Below the pieces are notes generated by a model, which ran no database searches, was not told the origin of the DNA, and was given only the letters and a program-made list of their open reading frames with translations. Position numbers and translations under genes: made by a program. A stretch of DNA of 16,830 bases from Phoronis pallida. Lineage: Eukaryota > Phoronida > Phoronidae. This document shows, in pieces, positions 11,201-16,830 of the stretch (its first letter is position 1; each line of letters starts with the position of its first letter). The DNA is taken from the NCBI GenBank assembly GCA_028565715.1, contig JAOXYC010210905.1:1-16830 (forward strand), given 5' to 3'.

Positions 11201-14200
11201 GCATAAGTAGCCAAGTAGTAGAGTATCGTAACTTGCTGATGCAGTCACTGGTCGACCAATTTGATGTTAATATGACACTCACTGCAAACTTGGGTCCTCA
11301 AATGAAGGTATTGTACTACTTTTACTTATTACAATCTGGTGGCTATCTGGCGAGAGACCTAAATTCATACGCCAAAAACGTAGGTTTGATTCTAACCAGT
11401 GCCAGGTAGACTTCTTTATATGAGCATTGTAAGAAGGGGGCCTTTCACTCCTCTCAACTCACAGTTTTAGTTGTGAGAGAGAAATTGTATTTATAATAAT
11501 CAAATAATTGTAATTTTTTTTTTTTGCAATATAATGTTCTCTTTCTTAAAAAACTGACGACATTTGTGGACGACCAATGTTGAACAACATCTTTTCAGCC
11601 TACACTGGGGTAGTTGATTTTTAAGATGGATTAAGCACTAAACATCTTGATGAAAAGTGTTTCTCATTGTCTCCAGTTTTGCATGGTAAAACAACTTCAA
11701 TGACTTGGTGACTTACGTTTATTTGGCAGAGCCACAATTTTTCTGACCCCCATCTAAGGTGTTGTTTGAAATAAACAAACCATTTGAAAAATTTGAATAT
11801 TGTATTTGCTCAAACGTAGTTGTATTTGGTTACCTGTCTCTTTATTACAGGATGTTGAAACAAAAGTGATGTTCGAGCCATTGTGCCTACACATTGGCCA
11901 AGGTGTCATACACACTATGAATAGTGCAATACAAGCATGGAAACAGGTAACAATTTTTTCCTAAACCCCTGTATAACTTTCAGGAATTCAAACACAACTT
12001 TTGAATTTTTGAACAACTTGAGCAAGTTGGGCCAACTATTACTAGCTGAAGTGAATGATTTTGAAATTTTGGAAAATATTCGAGAGGGAATATCAACAAC
12101 GCCGAATTGGACCTGAATCTAGTTTCAGTACACTATATGGTCAATGTGAAATTCATGGATGTTGGAGGGTGTTCAGGAGAGGACTCTACATTTTTTCAAT
12201 GGGATCCATACATTTTTCTCCAAAGTACATTGAATCTATAAAGTTAACATTATTTCATCAAAACAAATGAAACATTTTATGTTACTTGCATTCAGTAACA
12301 ATTAATGAAATCTTGTTTTCTTGTTTCAGCTGGATAAAGCTGATAATGACAGAGTCGTGATGAGTTATTATGTGTTGTGTAATGACACACAAGAGACCAT
12401 GCATATCAGTCAGGTAATATCCTACTCTAAATAGGCCAGTTTGTCCACCTATGTCTCAGTATTGTGTCTTAAGTCTTGTATATTCGGTAAGCAAGCCCTA
12501 CTTAGTACACAGTTTACGTTCGCAAATACACAGCAAAGGTCTCAAAAATATGGCTTGCAGGACAAGTGTAACTCTGCCATGGCCCCATAAGCTGGGTTTT
12601 GGGTGGGGTTGTGTCGTTGCTCTATGTCGTAAGCTGTGTTTGTGCAGCCGTTGCAGTGTATTTGCGAATGTTAGTCGTGTTCTATGTAGGGCTTGGTAAG
12701 GTGGAAAATGTTCACTTGAAAGAGAACATTGAATATGAAGCTTGAAAAAATAAAAATACCCTTGCAGATAAAAATGATCATTGTGTAAGTATGGTTCTGT
12801 ATAATTTATTACATTTATTTTCTTTTCGTTCTACTGTTTGTAGGTGGACACAGATGAGAATATTGTACTGCAGCCTCGTGAGATGTCAGCTTATAGTTGG
12901 AGAACTCCACGGAGGAAACAAGTAATAATATGTTCATGACTTAGTCAATAGGCATTATGAGTTATCTTGACAATTTATAGACCCAACTTTGTGGATCAAT
13001 CTAAGCTTGCCAAAGTTAAGTAGAACTGACAAAATGCATTCAGAATACATAGAATTATGTCAAAAATTGATGTGAAACCTGCCAATTCTTATTTAGTTTC
13101 ATTGTTTATTCAATGACTTAAACATGTCTGTTCGCCAGTGGTTTTGCAAGATTTAAAAGTTAATTATTAAGATTTTGTTTTTAATTTGCACTCTCAGCCG
13201 AAGAAAAAACCACCCTTACTGTATACTCATTGTTTGGAATCAGATCTTAATTTTTTGTAAGCGACCAGGGTTTAAAAAATTCACATTATTTTGCTTTAAT
13301 TTCCAGTTGTTACACATTTGCCTGGAGGGGATGGGTTGGAAATGGTGTGATCCATTTTCACTGGAGACAGATGGTACAATACTACGGGTCATAGAGAGTG
13401 CACAACAGAGGTCTTCATTGCTCATTAAGATCAAGAAGATATCAAATGTACAGAAACAGGTAGATATTGGCATCAGAAAAATATTGAGTCGAAGAGACAT
13501 TTGTTTGCCATGTTTGTTCACAAAAATGCAATAGGTGGCAGCACCAGATATTGATGTTTTGGACAAAAGATCATAGAATTCTATAATTTCTCGTCTTGTT
13601 TCCATTCATTTGCAATGTGAAAAATAACATACATTTTGGTTTGGTGTGTATTGTGTCAACTAGGACAATTAATATCCAATGAAATTTCTCATAATGATCG
13701 AGTCACAAAATTTGTTTATAATTAATAAAACGTTTGTCTAGTTGTCAAAAATGTTTTAACTTGCAACCCTAAACAATCAACATTTTACAGTATTCCTTGA
13801 TTTGTTTTTTCACATTGCGTTTTTTGGAATCCTTTAGATCATCATCAGTGGTCAGTTATACGTCAGCAATAGACTGTCTCAACATCTAGAGGTGAAGGTC
13901 ATGACCCCTAAACAAGAGAAGACCTCCGTTCTCGGCTCATGCCAATCCATTGCCAGTTATGTCATGGAACCCTCTGATATCGTCGGGTTAAAGATCCGAC
14001 TCCTAGGGGTCAAGAAACCCTGGTCACATGAGCTGCCGATTGTTGGTGAGAAATGCAAGGATCACCGATTGGTTAAGATTCCTATAGGAAGTGAGAGTAG
14101 CTATATTCATGCATGGTGCACCGTGGTCAAACAGGATGTTGCAAACGTTCAGCAGACACTCGTAAGTTTTAGGTTGAGTACACACTCAGGAGGCTCATTT

Positions 14201-16167
14201 AGACTTTGTTAAGAAACTTAGTATGCAGATTGAAAAATGCAAATCTATCTCTTGTTGCAGAAAGGTACAAACTTATATAATTAGTGGTAATGTCATAATG
14301 CAACATTGCTGAAATTTCCATTCTTGAGAATTGATGTTTTCATTCTGTAAATTCCAAAAATGCAAAATTGGCCATATGTGAGTATACGTTTAGCTTCTGT
14401 GTTCAATCTATACTAGTCATACGTTTGGCTAAATTAATATGAATCCACGAAAACTAACAAATGTTCAGTATCCCAATCTTATTGTTAAATGGAAAATCTG
14501 TTCCAGAATCGTAGATCACATTCACTCATGTTATAATTCCAGGTTTTGGTGACTCCACTGTTTGTGATGAGGTCATACTTACCGTTTCCAGTCCTGATGA
14601 ACATCAGTACACCACGAACGCACACCACATATCAGGTTACTGTGGAGGGGTTTGGTGTGGAGAGGGAACTTGTGGGAATTCCGGGGGATAGGGATCATAG
14701 TATCTCATTTCAGACGAGGTACGAAATGGCTAGATTTGTTTCTTAATTTGAACAATGGGAGATTGCAGATTATTCTGCTCATTGCTTTGCACAATGTTCT
14801 GTTCTATCTCTTCTGTGGACAAATCTTAAGAGAATGGGTCAGGGCTTTTCCAACTGGTTGCTTGAAATTATTTATTGTTAAAAATAAACCATAAAAATAA
14901 TTCAGTTCAACAATTGCTCTCTGCAAAGATGGGGGAATAAAAACGCCCTTGAGAGTATAGATTATATAAATGTGACAACTTACCAGGGAAAAGGGATGGG
15001 TGGGTGACAATTTTTTCAAAGTAATTGAATTTGCTGATGAAAAAACCTGAGTGTGAAAACTGAAGAAAAATAACAGATTTAGTGAGTGCGAACAAAGAAA
15101 TGGTGACTCGCTAATAAATATGTCCTCGATAAATACATTTAACCGTGGGTTAAATTCTATTTAACTCCTGAAAATTTGAAAAATAATTCATTAATTTTCA
15201 CAATATATTTTAATTTATGACAATTTTGAATATCCTACATTTTTGGCCTTCTCATGACTAATCTGATATAATTTTGTATTCTATTGGTATTCTATTCTAT
15301 TGGCGTAACAAATAATCAATCAATCAATCAATCACTCTAGATTTCCTCATTACAGCATGGCATCTGAGTGCAGTCCACCAGCTATGCTGACATCAGGACA
15401 TATTGAACAAGTCAAATGGGACAAGATATCAGAATCACGCACTTTCGAAGATCTCTGTTATGACTGGGAAAAACCCGCTGATGAGTGTGGGCTGTTCCAG
15501 AACGGCTTTGAGAATCTTAAGTAAGGGGTTTCTTAATTTATTTGATGTCATTTTGAATTTAACAACCATGTCCCCTGCAAGGTATAGTTTAAAGTTACCC
15601 TTACTGAAAACAGTAAATTCATCCAATTCCTTAATGGGAGGATCTCTGTTTACAAAAAACTAAATTGATTAATGATTAAATTCTTTCAATTAAATTTGGG
15701 GAAAAAATATTTGTGGTGATTTTCACACTATATAAAGCTGATTTGTTGAAAAAATAAATTAAGGAAATTAACTTTTTACCTGTTTAATGCTACCCTTGAT
15801 GAAACCATGTTCCCAAAATTGTATGAATGTGCAAAATTGTACTTTCAGTTGGTTTGTATAGATACTCCAGCTTCTTTTTGCGAAGTTAAGTTTTCATATA
15901 AAAATGAGTAGAAATGTTAATGTTTCTTTTCTTTATAGTCAGAGTATCTCGAGCATGAGCGACAATCACGAGAGTAGTATCATACCAAATATGGACATCA
16001 CACTGGACTACAAACAGTTGTGGGCGGGGTGTAACACGTTACTCATAGAGACGGCCCCGCCCTATCTCATGATAAACACCACAAATCTAGACATTGTCAT
16101 TCACCAGGAAGGGCTACCTAACGCTGTGATGAAACAGAAACAGTATTATGTTCCTTCTCTCCCTCAG
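2118..16167 (+). CDS. VPS13B: VPS13B (COH1) orthologue, partial, 20 exons
   Basis: VPS13B is a very large bridge-like lipid-transfer protein of the Golgi and endosomal system; family members form a long hydrophobic groove that moves lipids between membranes. Twenty exons join in one frame (1 nt plus 1,260 codons, no stop). Stretches match the human protein as I remember it: MTWCYPQPR and VPFN (exon 8), QYWDVLNKVF (exon 9), LAACVQVNSCF (exon 10), LQPFVLDQSMP (exon 11), NSAIQAWKQ (exon 13), LCNDTQET (exon 14), VDTDENI (exon 15), LLHICLEG (exon 16). Human VPS13B is about 4,000 residues, so roughly the first half and the C-terminal quarter lie outside. Exons 14-20 enter the VAB (adaptor-binding) domain. 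Intron phases in order are 0,1,1,1,1,0,1,0,2,1,0,0,0,0,0,0,0,2,2. No promoter or polyadenylation site is in view. Family identity is firm; exact exon ends are predictions. Confidence 0.95.
2427..2586. mobile_element. Long foldback (hairpin) element
   Basis: The left arm (about 2427-2497) and right arm (about 2511-2586) are inverted copies with scattered mismatches. The arms include agtaatacaaccttttatt against aataaaaggttgtattac, and ttttgaaaaatcatagaac against gttctatgatttttcaaaa. Only about 13 nt separate the arms. It lies in the intron between exons 1 and 2. Likely a MITE; family unknown. Confidence 0.8.
2862..3618 (+). CDS. VPS13B: VPS13B exon 2 of window, with Ser/Lys-rich linker
   Basis: Acceptor atttttcag ends at 2861 and donor AACG|gtatga follows 3618; 757 bp, phase 0 to 1, residues 36-287. 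The N-terminal part (CGYSLEVNASSDIDLYIS, then HLLRDLVDYNFNMLL) and the part near ALSLTPFEILLTAHTISV look folded. Between and after them lie polar stretches rich in Ser, Lys, His, Asp and Glu (about residues 78-112 and 139-224), probably disordered. The exon closes with a folded-looking segment containing PFVYMSFSQPHTVIHCSPEG. It is by far the longest exon here. The frame would stay open to 3641 if the donor were missed. Confidence 0.9.
3619..4013 (+). other. Intron, nothing recognised
   Basis: 395 bp, phase 1, between exons 2 and 3; AT-rich with short A and T runs and no repeat arms. Confidence 0.7.
4014..4151 (+). CDS. VPS13B: VPS13B exon 3 of window
   Basis: Acceptor cattccag ends at 4013; donor CCAG|gtatat follows 4151. 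It is 138 bp, symmetric phase 1-1, residues 289-333, and includes DFQMVWLECRPGEMNHRTG and YTVTVTDFML. No start codon is needed; it is recognised by frame continuity with exons 2 and 4. The downstream intron is filled from 27 bp after the donor by a 1.3-kb tandem-repeat transposon. Confidence 0.88.
4179..5510 (+). mobile_element. Non-autonomous transposon with ~160-bp tandem core, copy 2
   Basis: The same element as at 225-1401, in the same orientation. It has the same start hairpin (4179-4210), 5' arm ACGTCCAC (4182-4189), 3' arm GTGGACGC (5481-5488) and end ttgctctagt. Modules begin near 4269, 4426, 4587, 4749, 4910, 5075 and 5208, one more than in copy 1; the last gap is short (133 bp). It lies 27 bp after the exon 3 donor. 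The two copies differ by many point changes, so neither is recent. Confidence 0.8.
4269..5350 (+). repeat. Tandem array of ~160-bp modules inside copy 2
   Basis: Seven modules with the same internal order of boxes as in copy 1. The first again carries the CTGGTGGCA variant, so the modules keep position-specific identity between the two copies. This suggests the array moved as a block rather than expanding independently at each site. Confidence 0.85.
5690..5953. mobile_element. MITE-like inverted-repeat element
   Basis: Arms at 5714-5740 (cagatgagtagatac...acaaaac) and 5919-5943 (gttttgtactgtatctactc...) are inverted copies differing by a 2-nt insertion. The flanks add cggattta against aaatccg. 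The interior has no open frame of note. Family unknown and ends approximate. Confidence 0.65.
5954..6121 (+). other. Intron tail, nothing recognised
   Basis: The remainder of the 1,970-bp intron between exons 3 and 4. The part from 5511 to 5689 is likewise plain AT-rich DNA with an A-run near 5577-5587. Confidence 0.6.
6122..6253 (+). CDS. VPS13B: VPS13B exon 4 of window
   Basis: Acceptor attttcag ends at 6121; donor TCCG|gtaatt follows 6253. It is 132 bp, symmetric phase 1-1, residues 335-377. The peptide (DINLRIERPVKLNLCLSKLK, then a helix-like FVSELFPTTLSDAEKRQ) fits the alternating strand/helix pattern of the VPS13 groove. It sits alone between a 1,970-bp and a 386-bp intron. Confidence 0.88.
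6254..6639 (+). other. Intron, nothing recognised
   Basis: 386 bp, phase 1. It happens to be open in the exon 5 frame from 6423, but the peptide shows no VPS13B features and the acceptor at 6639 is good. Confidence 0.7.
6640..6831 (+). CDS. VPS13B: VPS13B exon 5 of window
   Basis: Acceptor gattacag ends at 6639; donor AAAG|gtaaca follows 6831. It is 192 bp, symmetric phase 1-1, residues 379-441. It opens with a polar stretch (KSQKSDKQKES), followed by strand-like IFSVLSKVQHVAIATVQFVV and a second strand region (LAGVLLTYSTFKGDVELSC). The frame stays open on both sides into the introns, so the limits rest on splice sites and phase. Confidence 0.88.
6832..7432 (+). other. Intron, nothing recognised
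   Basis: 601 bp, phase 1; A-runs near 7020 and 7045 and T-rich stretches; no inverted arms found. Confidence 0.65.
7433..7686 (+). CDS. VPS13B: VPS13B exon 6 of window
   Basis: Acceptor ctgtttcag ends at 7432; 254 bp, phase 1 to 0, residues 443-526. It encodes SITSYLNIGEAMMKTLYEKS, a tryptophan/cysteine segment (YLTCDWCPHSGPAW) and MEMGVVPIHFGQEHVMCLET. The donor is AAG|gttcct, a GT with poor +3 to +5 bases. It is the only choice that both precedes the in-frame stop at 7741 and joins exon 7 in phase 0. Readthrough would add about 18 residues and stop. Confidence 0.82.
7938..8076 (+). CDS. VPS13B: VPS13B exon 7 of window
   Basis: Acceptor tgttacag ends at 7937; donor GATG|gtgagt follows 8076 and is strong. 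It is 139 bp, phase 0 to 1, residues 527-572. A polar, probably loose start (VKSEEQKTTVKTLGKPESSE) leads to SFDSCDDLRSGAFQYIM, which resembles the remembered human DDLR...FQY motif just before the DPG...W segment of the next exon. Confidence 0.88.
8141..8406. mobile_element. MITE with 16-bp perfect terminal inverted repeats
   Basis: AGTCCCACTGTTGCGA (8141-8156) is the exact reverse complement of 8391-8406. Further inward, tttttggctgcaaa pairs loosely with tttgcagaaaatatt. The interior is full of related short motifs on both strands (attcgtattg, aataggaattgc). It lies in the intron between exons 7 and 8. The frame at 8181-8444 is inside it and is not a gene. Confidence 0.75.
8708..8865 (+). 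CDS. VPS13B: VPS13B exon 8 of window
   Basis: Acceptor gattacag ends at 8707; donor AAAAG|gtaaaa follows 8865. It is 158 bp, phase 1 to 0, residues 574-625. PDPGEIVFC and SSAMTWCYPQPRALTKMQVL followed by PVPFNEID are hallmark VPS13B: human has a near-identical W-x-YP-x-PR stretch followed by PVPFN. This exon is among the strongest evidence for the gene identity. Confidence 0.93.
9094..9258. mobile_element. MITE, Tc1/mariner-like, TA-flanked
   Basis: The 27-bp ends at 9094-9120 and 9232-9258 are inverted with two mismatches; the ends read TACCATACACACCC and GGGTGTGTACGGTA. If the outer TA on each side is the target duplication, this fits Tc1/mariner-type MITEs. An inner motif, GGTATAAG(T/C)CCA, recurs at 9110 and 9184. 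No transposase is present. Confidence 0.75.
9326..9510 (+). CDS. VPS13B: VPS13B exon 9 of window
   Basis: Acceptor atattccag ends at 9325; donor GTGGG|gtaagt follows 9510. It is 185 bp, phase 0 to 2, residues 626-686. AVLQYWDVLNKVFINVAKFS and LSEFDS correspond to human LEYWDELQKVFVAFREF and LSES. IWRIVLES corresponds to human LWRIVLNSS. The order matches human VPS13B directly after the exon 8 motifs. Confidence 0.93.
9853..9960. mobile_element. Foldback element with perfect 33-bp arms
   Basis: The arm at 9853-9885 (starting TAGGGATGTTTCTAGAAACA) is exactly inverted at 9928-9960, with a 42-bp centre. The arms each contain the palindrome TTTCTAGAAA. The outer TA could be a target duplication. 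A 14-bp direct repeat, tatatctatcagat, stands at 9838-9851 and 9997-10010. Confidence 0.8.
10141..10301 (+). CDS. VPS13B: VPS13B exon 10 of window
   Basis: Acceptor ctgcttcag ends at 10140; donor AAAAG|gtaaca follows 10301. It is 161 bp, phase 2 to 1, residues 688-740. SPISLAACVQVNSCF, followed by LVPALQVAL, MSHVEVHLENHL and HLG, parallels the human LAAC...VDSCF...VPSL...HLEFHL...LG series. These are amphipathic strands of the lipid-transfer groove. Confidence 0.93.
10302..11190 (+). other. Introns either side of exon 11, nothing recognised
   Basis: Introns 10302-10635 (phase 1) and 10773-11190 (phase 0). Both are AT-rich, without repeats or RNA features that I can see. Confidence 0.65.
10636..10772 (+). 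CDS. VPS13B: VPS13B exon 11 of window
   Basis: Acceptor gtgttcag ends at 10635; donor GCCGAG|gtaatg follows 10772. It is 137 bp, phase 1 to 0, residues 742-786. LQPFVLDQSMPTCQEFMTIT matches human LQPFVSDRNMP in place and order. From here on, seven consecutive introns are phase 0. Confidence 0.92.
11191..11307 (+). CDS. VPS13B: VPS13B exon 12 of window
   Basis: Acceptor tttatttcag ends at 11190; donor ATGAAG|gtattg follows 11307. It is 117 bp, 39 codons, symmetric phase 0-0, residues 787-825. LSTSISSQVVEYRNLLMQSL and VDQFDVNMTL correspond to the human segment with ECRNVTMQSVVKPF. It is too short and start-less to be found by an ORF scan; it is placed by phase and order. Confidence 0.88.
11308..12329 (+). 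other. Introns either side of exon 13, nothing recognised
   Basis: Introns 11308-11850 and 11947-12329, both phase 0. The first has a T-run near 11514-11525. The open frame at 12055-12270 lies wholly in the second intron and has no family features. Confidence 0.65.
11851..11946 (+). CDS. VPS13B: VPS13B exon 13 of window
   Basis: Acceptor tttattacag ends at 11850; donor AAACAG|gtaaca follows 11946. It is 96 bp, 32 codons, symmetric 0-0, residues 826-857. LCLHIGQGVIHTMNSAIQAW is very close to human LGQHVVHSLNTAIQAWQQ. This is the last groove element before the VAB domain. Confidence 0.92.
12330..12413 (+). CDS. VPS13B: VPS13B exon 14 of window, entry to VAB domain
   Basis: Acceptor ttgtttcag ends at 12329; donor AGTCAG|gtaata follows 12413. 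It is 84 bp, 28 codons, symmetric 0-0, residues 858-885. SYYVLCNDTQETMHISQ matches human FVICNDTQETLRFGQ. The Asn followed by a Thr and polar residues is the type of conserved Asn that begins VAB beta-repeats and is important for adaptor binding in the family. Confidence 0.93.
12492..12695. mobile_element. MITE with imperfect arms and 5-bp target duplication
   Basis: The ends CAAGCCCTAC (12492-12501) and GTAGGGCTTG (12686-12695) are inverted. Similarity continues inward for about 50 bp, for instance ttcgcaaatacac against gtgtatttgcgaa. GTAAG flanks it on both sides (12487-12491 and 12696-12700), as a 5-bp target-site duplication would. The open frame across it encodes nothing recognisable. 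Confidence 0.75.
12844..12921 (+). CDS. VPS13B: VPS13B exon 15 of window
   Basis: Acceptor gtttgtag ends at 12843; donor AAACAA|gtaata follows 12921. The 78-bp exon (26 codons, symmetric 0-0, residues 886-911) is the shortest here. VDTDENIVL and YSWRTPRRKQ match human VDTDENILL and YSWRSHKSPQ almost exactly. Confidence 0.93.
12922..13306 (+). other. Intron, nothing recognised
   Basis: 385 bp, phase 0. Its 3' part is open in the exon 16 frame from 13175, but ends in a clear acceptor (ttccag). Confidence 0.65.
13307..13459 (+). CDS. VPS13B: VPS13B exon 16 of window
   Basis: Acceptor atttccag ends at 13306; donor AAACAG|gtagat follows 13459. It is 153 bp, 51 codons, symmetric 0-0, residues 912-962. 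LLHICLEGMGWKWCDPFSLE and LLIKIKKISNVQKQ match human LLHICIEG..W.WSEPFS and LIIKVQQLNGVQKQ. A minus-strand open frame over 13240-13605 is only the shadow of this exon. Confidence 0.93.
13460..13837 (+). other. Intron, nothing recognised
   Basis: 378 bp, phase 0; AT-rich, no arms or tandem units seen. Confidence 0.65.
13838..14161 (+). CDS. VPS13B: VPS13B exon 17 of window, VAB domain
   Basis: Acceptor atcctttag ends at 13837; donor CACTC|gtaagt follows 14161. It is 324 bp, 108 codons, symmetric 0-0, residues 963-1070. IIISGQLYVSNRLSQHLEVK follows the human IIICGRQIICSYLSQSIELK line. SYIHAWCTVVKQD, near the end, matches human SIIYVWCTVLTLE. The middle (about residues 985-1040) is less conserved. 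Confidence 0.92.
14162..14542 (+). other. Intron, nothing recognised
   Basis: 381 bp, phase 0; AT-rich with no clear structure. Confidence 0.65.
14543..14718 (+). CDS. VPS13B: VPS13B exon 18 of window, VAB domain
   Basis: Acceptor taattccag ends at 14542; donor ACGAG|gtacga follows 14718. It is 176 bp, phase 0 to 2, residues 1071-1128. VLVTPLFVMRSYLPFPVLMN parallels human MIVFSPLFIMRSHLPDPIII. The exon ends in SISFQTR, equal to human LTFQAR. The typical VAB Asn is absent at this repeat's start, as in human. Confidence 0.92.
14719..15355 (+). other. Intron, only a microsatellite
   Basis: 637 bp, phase 2. Apart from the AATC run near its end it shows ttctattgg repeats around 15278-15302. Two overlapping minus-strand frames (14804-15095) have no features. 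Confidence 0.65.
15313..15334. repeat. Short AATC microsatellite
   Basis: About five units of (AATC) just upstream of the exon 19 acceptor, in the run aataatcaatcaatcaatc. It is 20 bp away from the splice site and unlikely to matter beyond length variation. Confidence 0.7.
15356..15520 (+). CDS. VPS13B: VPS13B exon 19 of window
   Basis: Acceptor cattacag ends at 15355; donor CTTAA|gtaagg follows 15520. It is 165 bp, symmetric phase 2-2, residues 1130-1183. The peptide (ASECSPPAMLTSGHIEQVKW, then FEDLCYDWEKP) is poorly conserved but ends in an acidic, Trp-containing stretch, as the human protein does between VAB repeats. Placement relies on splice sites and phase. Confidence 0.85.
15521..15938 (+). 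other. Intron, nothing recognised
   Basis: 418 bp, phase 2; AT-rich. Small open frames on both strands near 15435-15663 overlap exon 19 and are shadows. Confidence 0.65.
15939..16167 (+). CDS. VPS13B: VPS13B exon 20 of window, VAB domain
   Basis: Acceptor tctttatag ends at 15938; donor CCTCAG|gtaggg follows 16167. It is 229 bp, phase 2 to 0, residues 1185-1260. LLIETAPPYLMINTTNLDIV parallels human LLIELLPWALLINESKWDLW, with the characteristic VAB-type Asn in MINTT. GLPNAVMKQKQYYVPSLPQ corresponds to the human loop ending in IIIPP. The gene continues beyond the window. Confidence 0.9.
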
Positions 16168-16650
16168 GTAGGGGGTAAACAATATTATTACCCAGCTATG
16201 GAAATTTTGCCCTGATACCTCAAAATTTGCCCTTTACGATAAAGTCAAAAATCGGTGATAGCGCCACGTGCCGGCCGCATATCGATATGATGCCCTGCGT
16301 TTTGAATTAAACACTGTGCATCTCACTGATGAATTAAACGCAGTCGTAAAATACATGTAAAAATGGCAGACAACACAACACTCTCTCAATGACAAACTTT
16401 TAAATTTCCATAGCTCGGTAATAAATAGATTATGACCTATAACACTATAAAACATTATACACACTATAATGATGTGAAATTACAACATTAACACACGCTG
16501 TATGCTTTAATATTTCAATGCCTTTCTTCACCTGAAACCAATGCATAGGCAGCCATTGTTGACTCAAAAATAATGTGGCTTAAGCCAATTTGTTTAGTGT
16601 AATTAATTGTTATCTTGAACCTTACTAATTTTTCATGTTCTTCCAATTAG
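16168..16650 (+). other. Intron after exon 20
   Basis: Begins with donor gtaggg. A GC-richer patch (about 16258-16300, with gccacgtgccggccgcat) stands out in AT-rich surroundings but shows no repeat arms. Confidence 0.6.
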
Positions 16651-16830
16651 TCCATATCGTTATGGAAAGAATTTAGCAATTATTTATCAGTTGTTAAAGA
16701 TACTGTCTCCTTGTTGGTGGGGATCTTGTGTCAAAATTCAAATCAACTAGACAGTTTGTGTATGAGTCCTTTGATGAATATAATTAACCTGCATCTTAGT
16801 CAAAAAATTCAAAAAAATCGGGAAAAGGGT
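16651..16830 (+). CDS. Doubtful further exon running off the window
   Basis: A fair acceptor (tttttcatgttcttccaattag) ends at 16650. The next 180 bp are open in exactly the phase 0 that exon 20 requires, to the window edge (60 codons, starting SISLWKEFSNYLSVVKD). However, the peptide does not resemble VPS13B after the PSLPQ point, and 180 open bases can occur by chance. I keep it as a possibility only. Confidence 0.2.

Noticed and set aside
11566-11582. ttgtggacgaccaa resembles the inverted cgtccacaattgg of the tandem-core element
   Set aside because: Only about 14 bp agree and no further element sequence is found around it.
13240-13605. 121-codon minus-strand frame
   Set aside because: Lies opposite exon 16, whose plus-strand peptide matches VPS13B strongly.
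16258-16300. GC-rich patch as a possible regulatory island
   Set aside because: Only about 40 bp, inside an intron, with no arms, no repeats and no coding signal.

Overview
The window is animal (metazoan) nuclear DNA, AT-rich, with GT-AG introns of about 160 bp to 2 kb. It covers the middle-to-late part of one large gene on the + strand: the orthologue of VPS13B (COH1), the giant bridge-like lipid-transfer protein whose loss causes Cohen syndrome in people. I placed 20 exons between 2118 and 16167. All splice phases agree, and the joined coding sequence runs 1,260 codons with no stop. Both ends of the gene lie outside the window. The identification rests on motifs recalled from the human protein, not on a computed alignment. 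The species cannot be fixed; an invertebrate, probably marine (mollusc, hemichordate, echinoderm, cephalochordate or similar), fits the intron and transposon style.

Layout: 1-2117 is intron, with a first tandem-repeat transposon (225-1401), a perfect 75-bp tandem duplication (1592-1741) and three decayed copies of the front of the next exon (1804-2108). Exon 1 (2118-2223) and the large exon 2 (2862-3618, with a Ser/Lys-rich linker) flank a long foldback element (2427-2586). Exon 3 (4014-4151) is followed after only 27 bp by a second, longer copy of the tandem-repeat transposon (4179-5510), then an inverted-repeat element (5690-5953). Exons 4-11 (6122-10772) carry the stretch most readily recognised as VPS13B, with three more inverted-repeat elements in their introns. 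Exons 12-20 (11191-16167) encode the run into and through the start of the VAB (Vps13 adaptor-binding) domain. One more MITE (12492-12695) sits between exons 14 and 15. The last 660 bp are intron or a doubtful further exon.

There is no sign of a second gene, RNA gene, CRISPR array or operon. The other open frames, including all on the minus strand, are chance frames or lie in repeats. The points of most interest are the paired 160-bp-module transposons with CTCF-like motifs, the tandem pseudo-exons in front of exon 1, and the collection of six unrelated foldback/MITE elements in one gene's introns.
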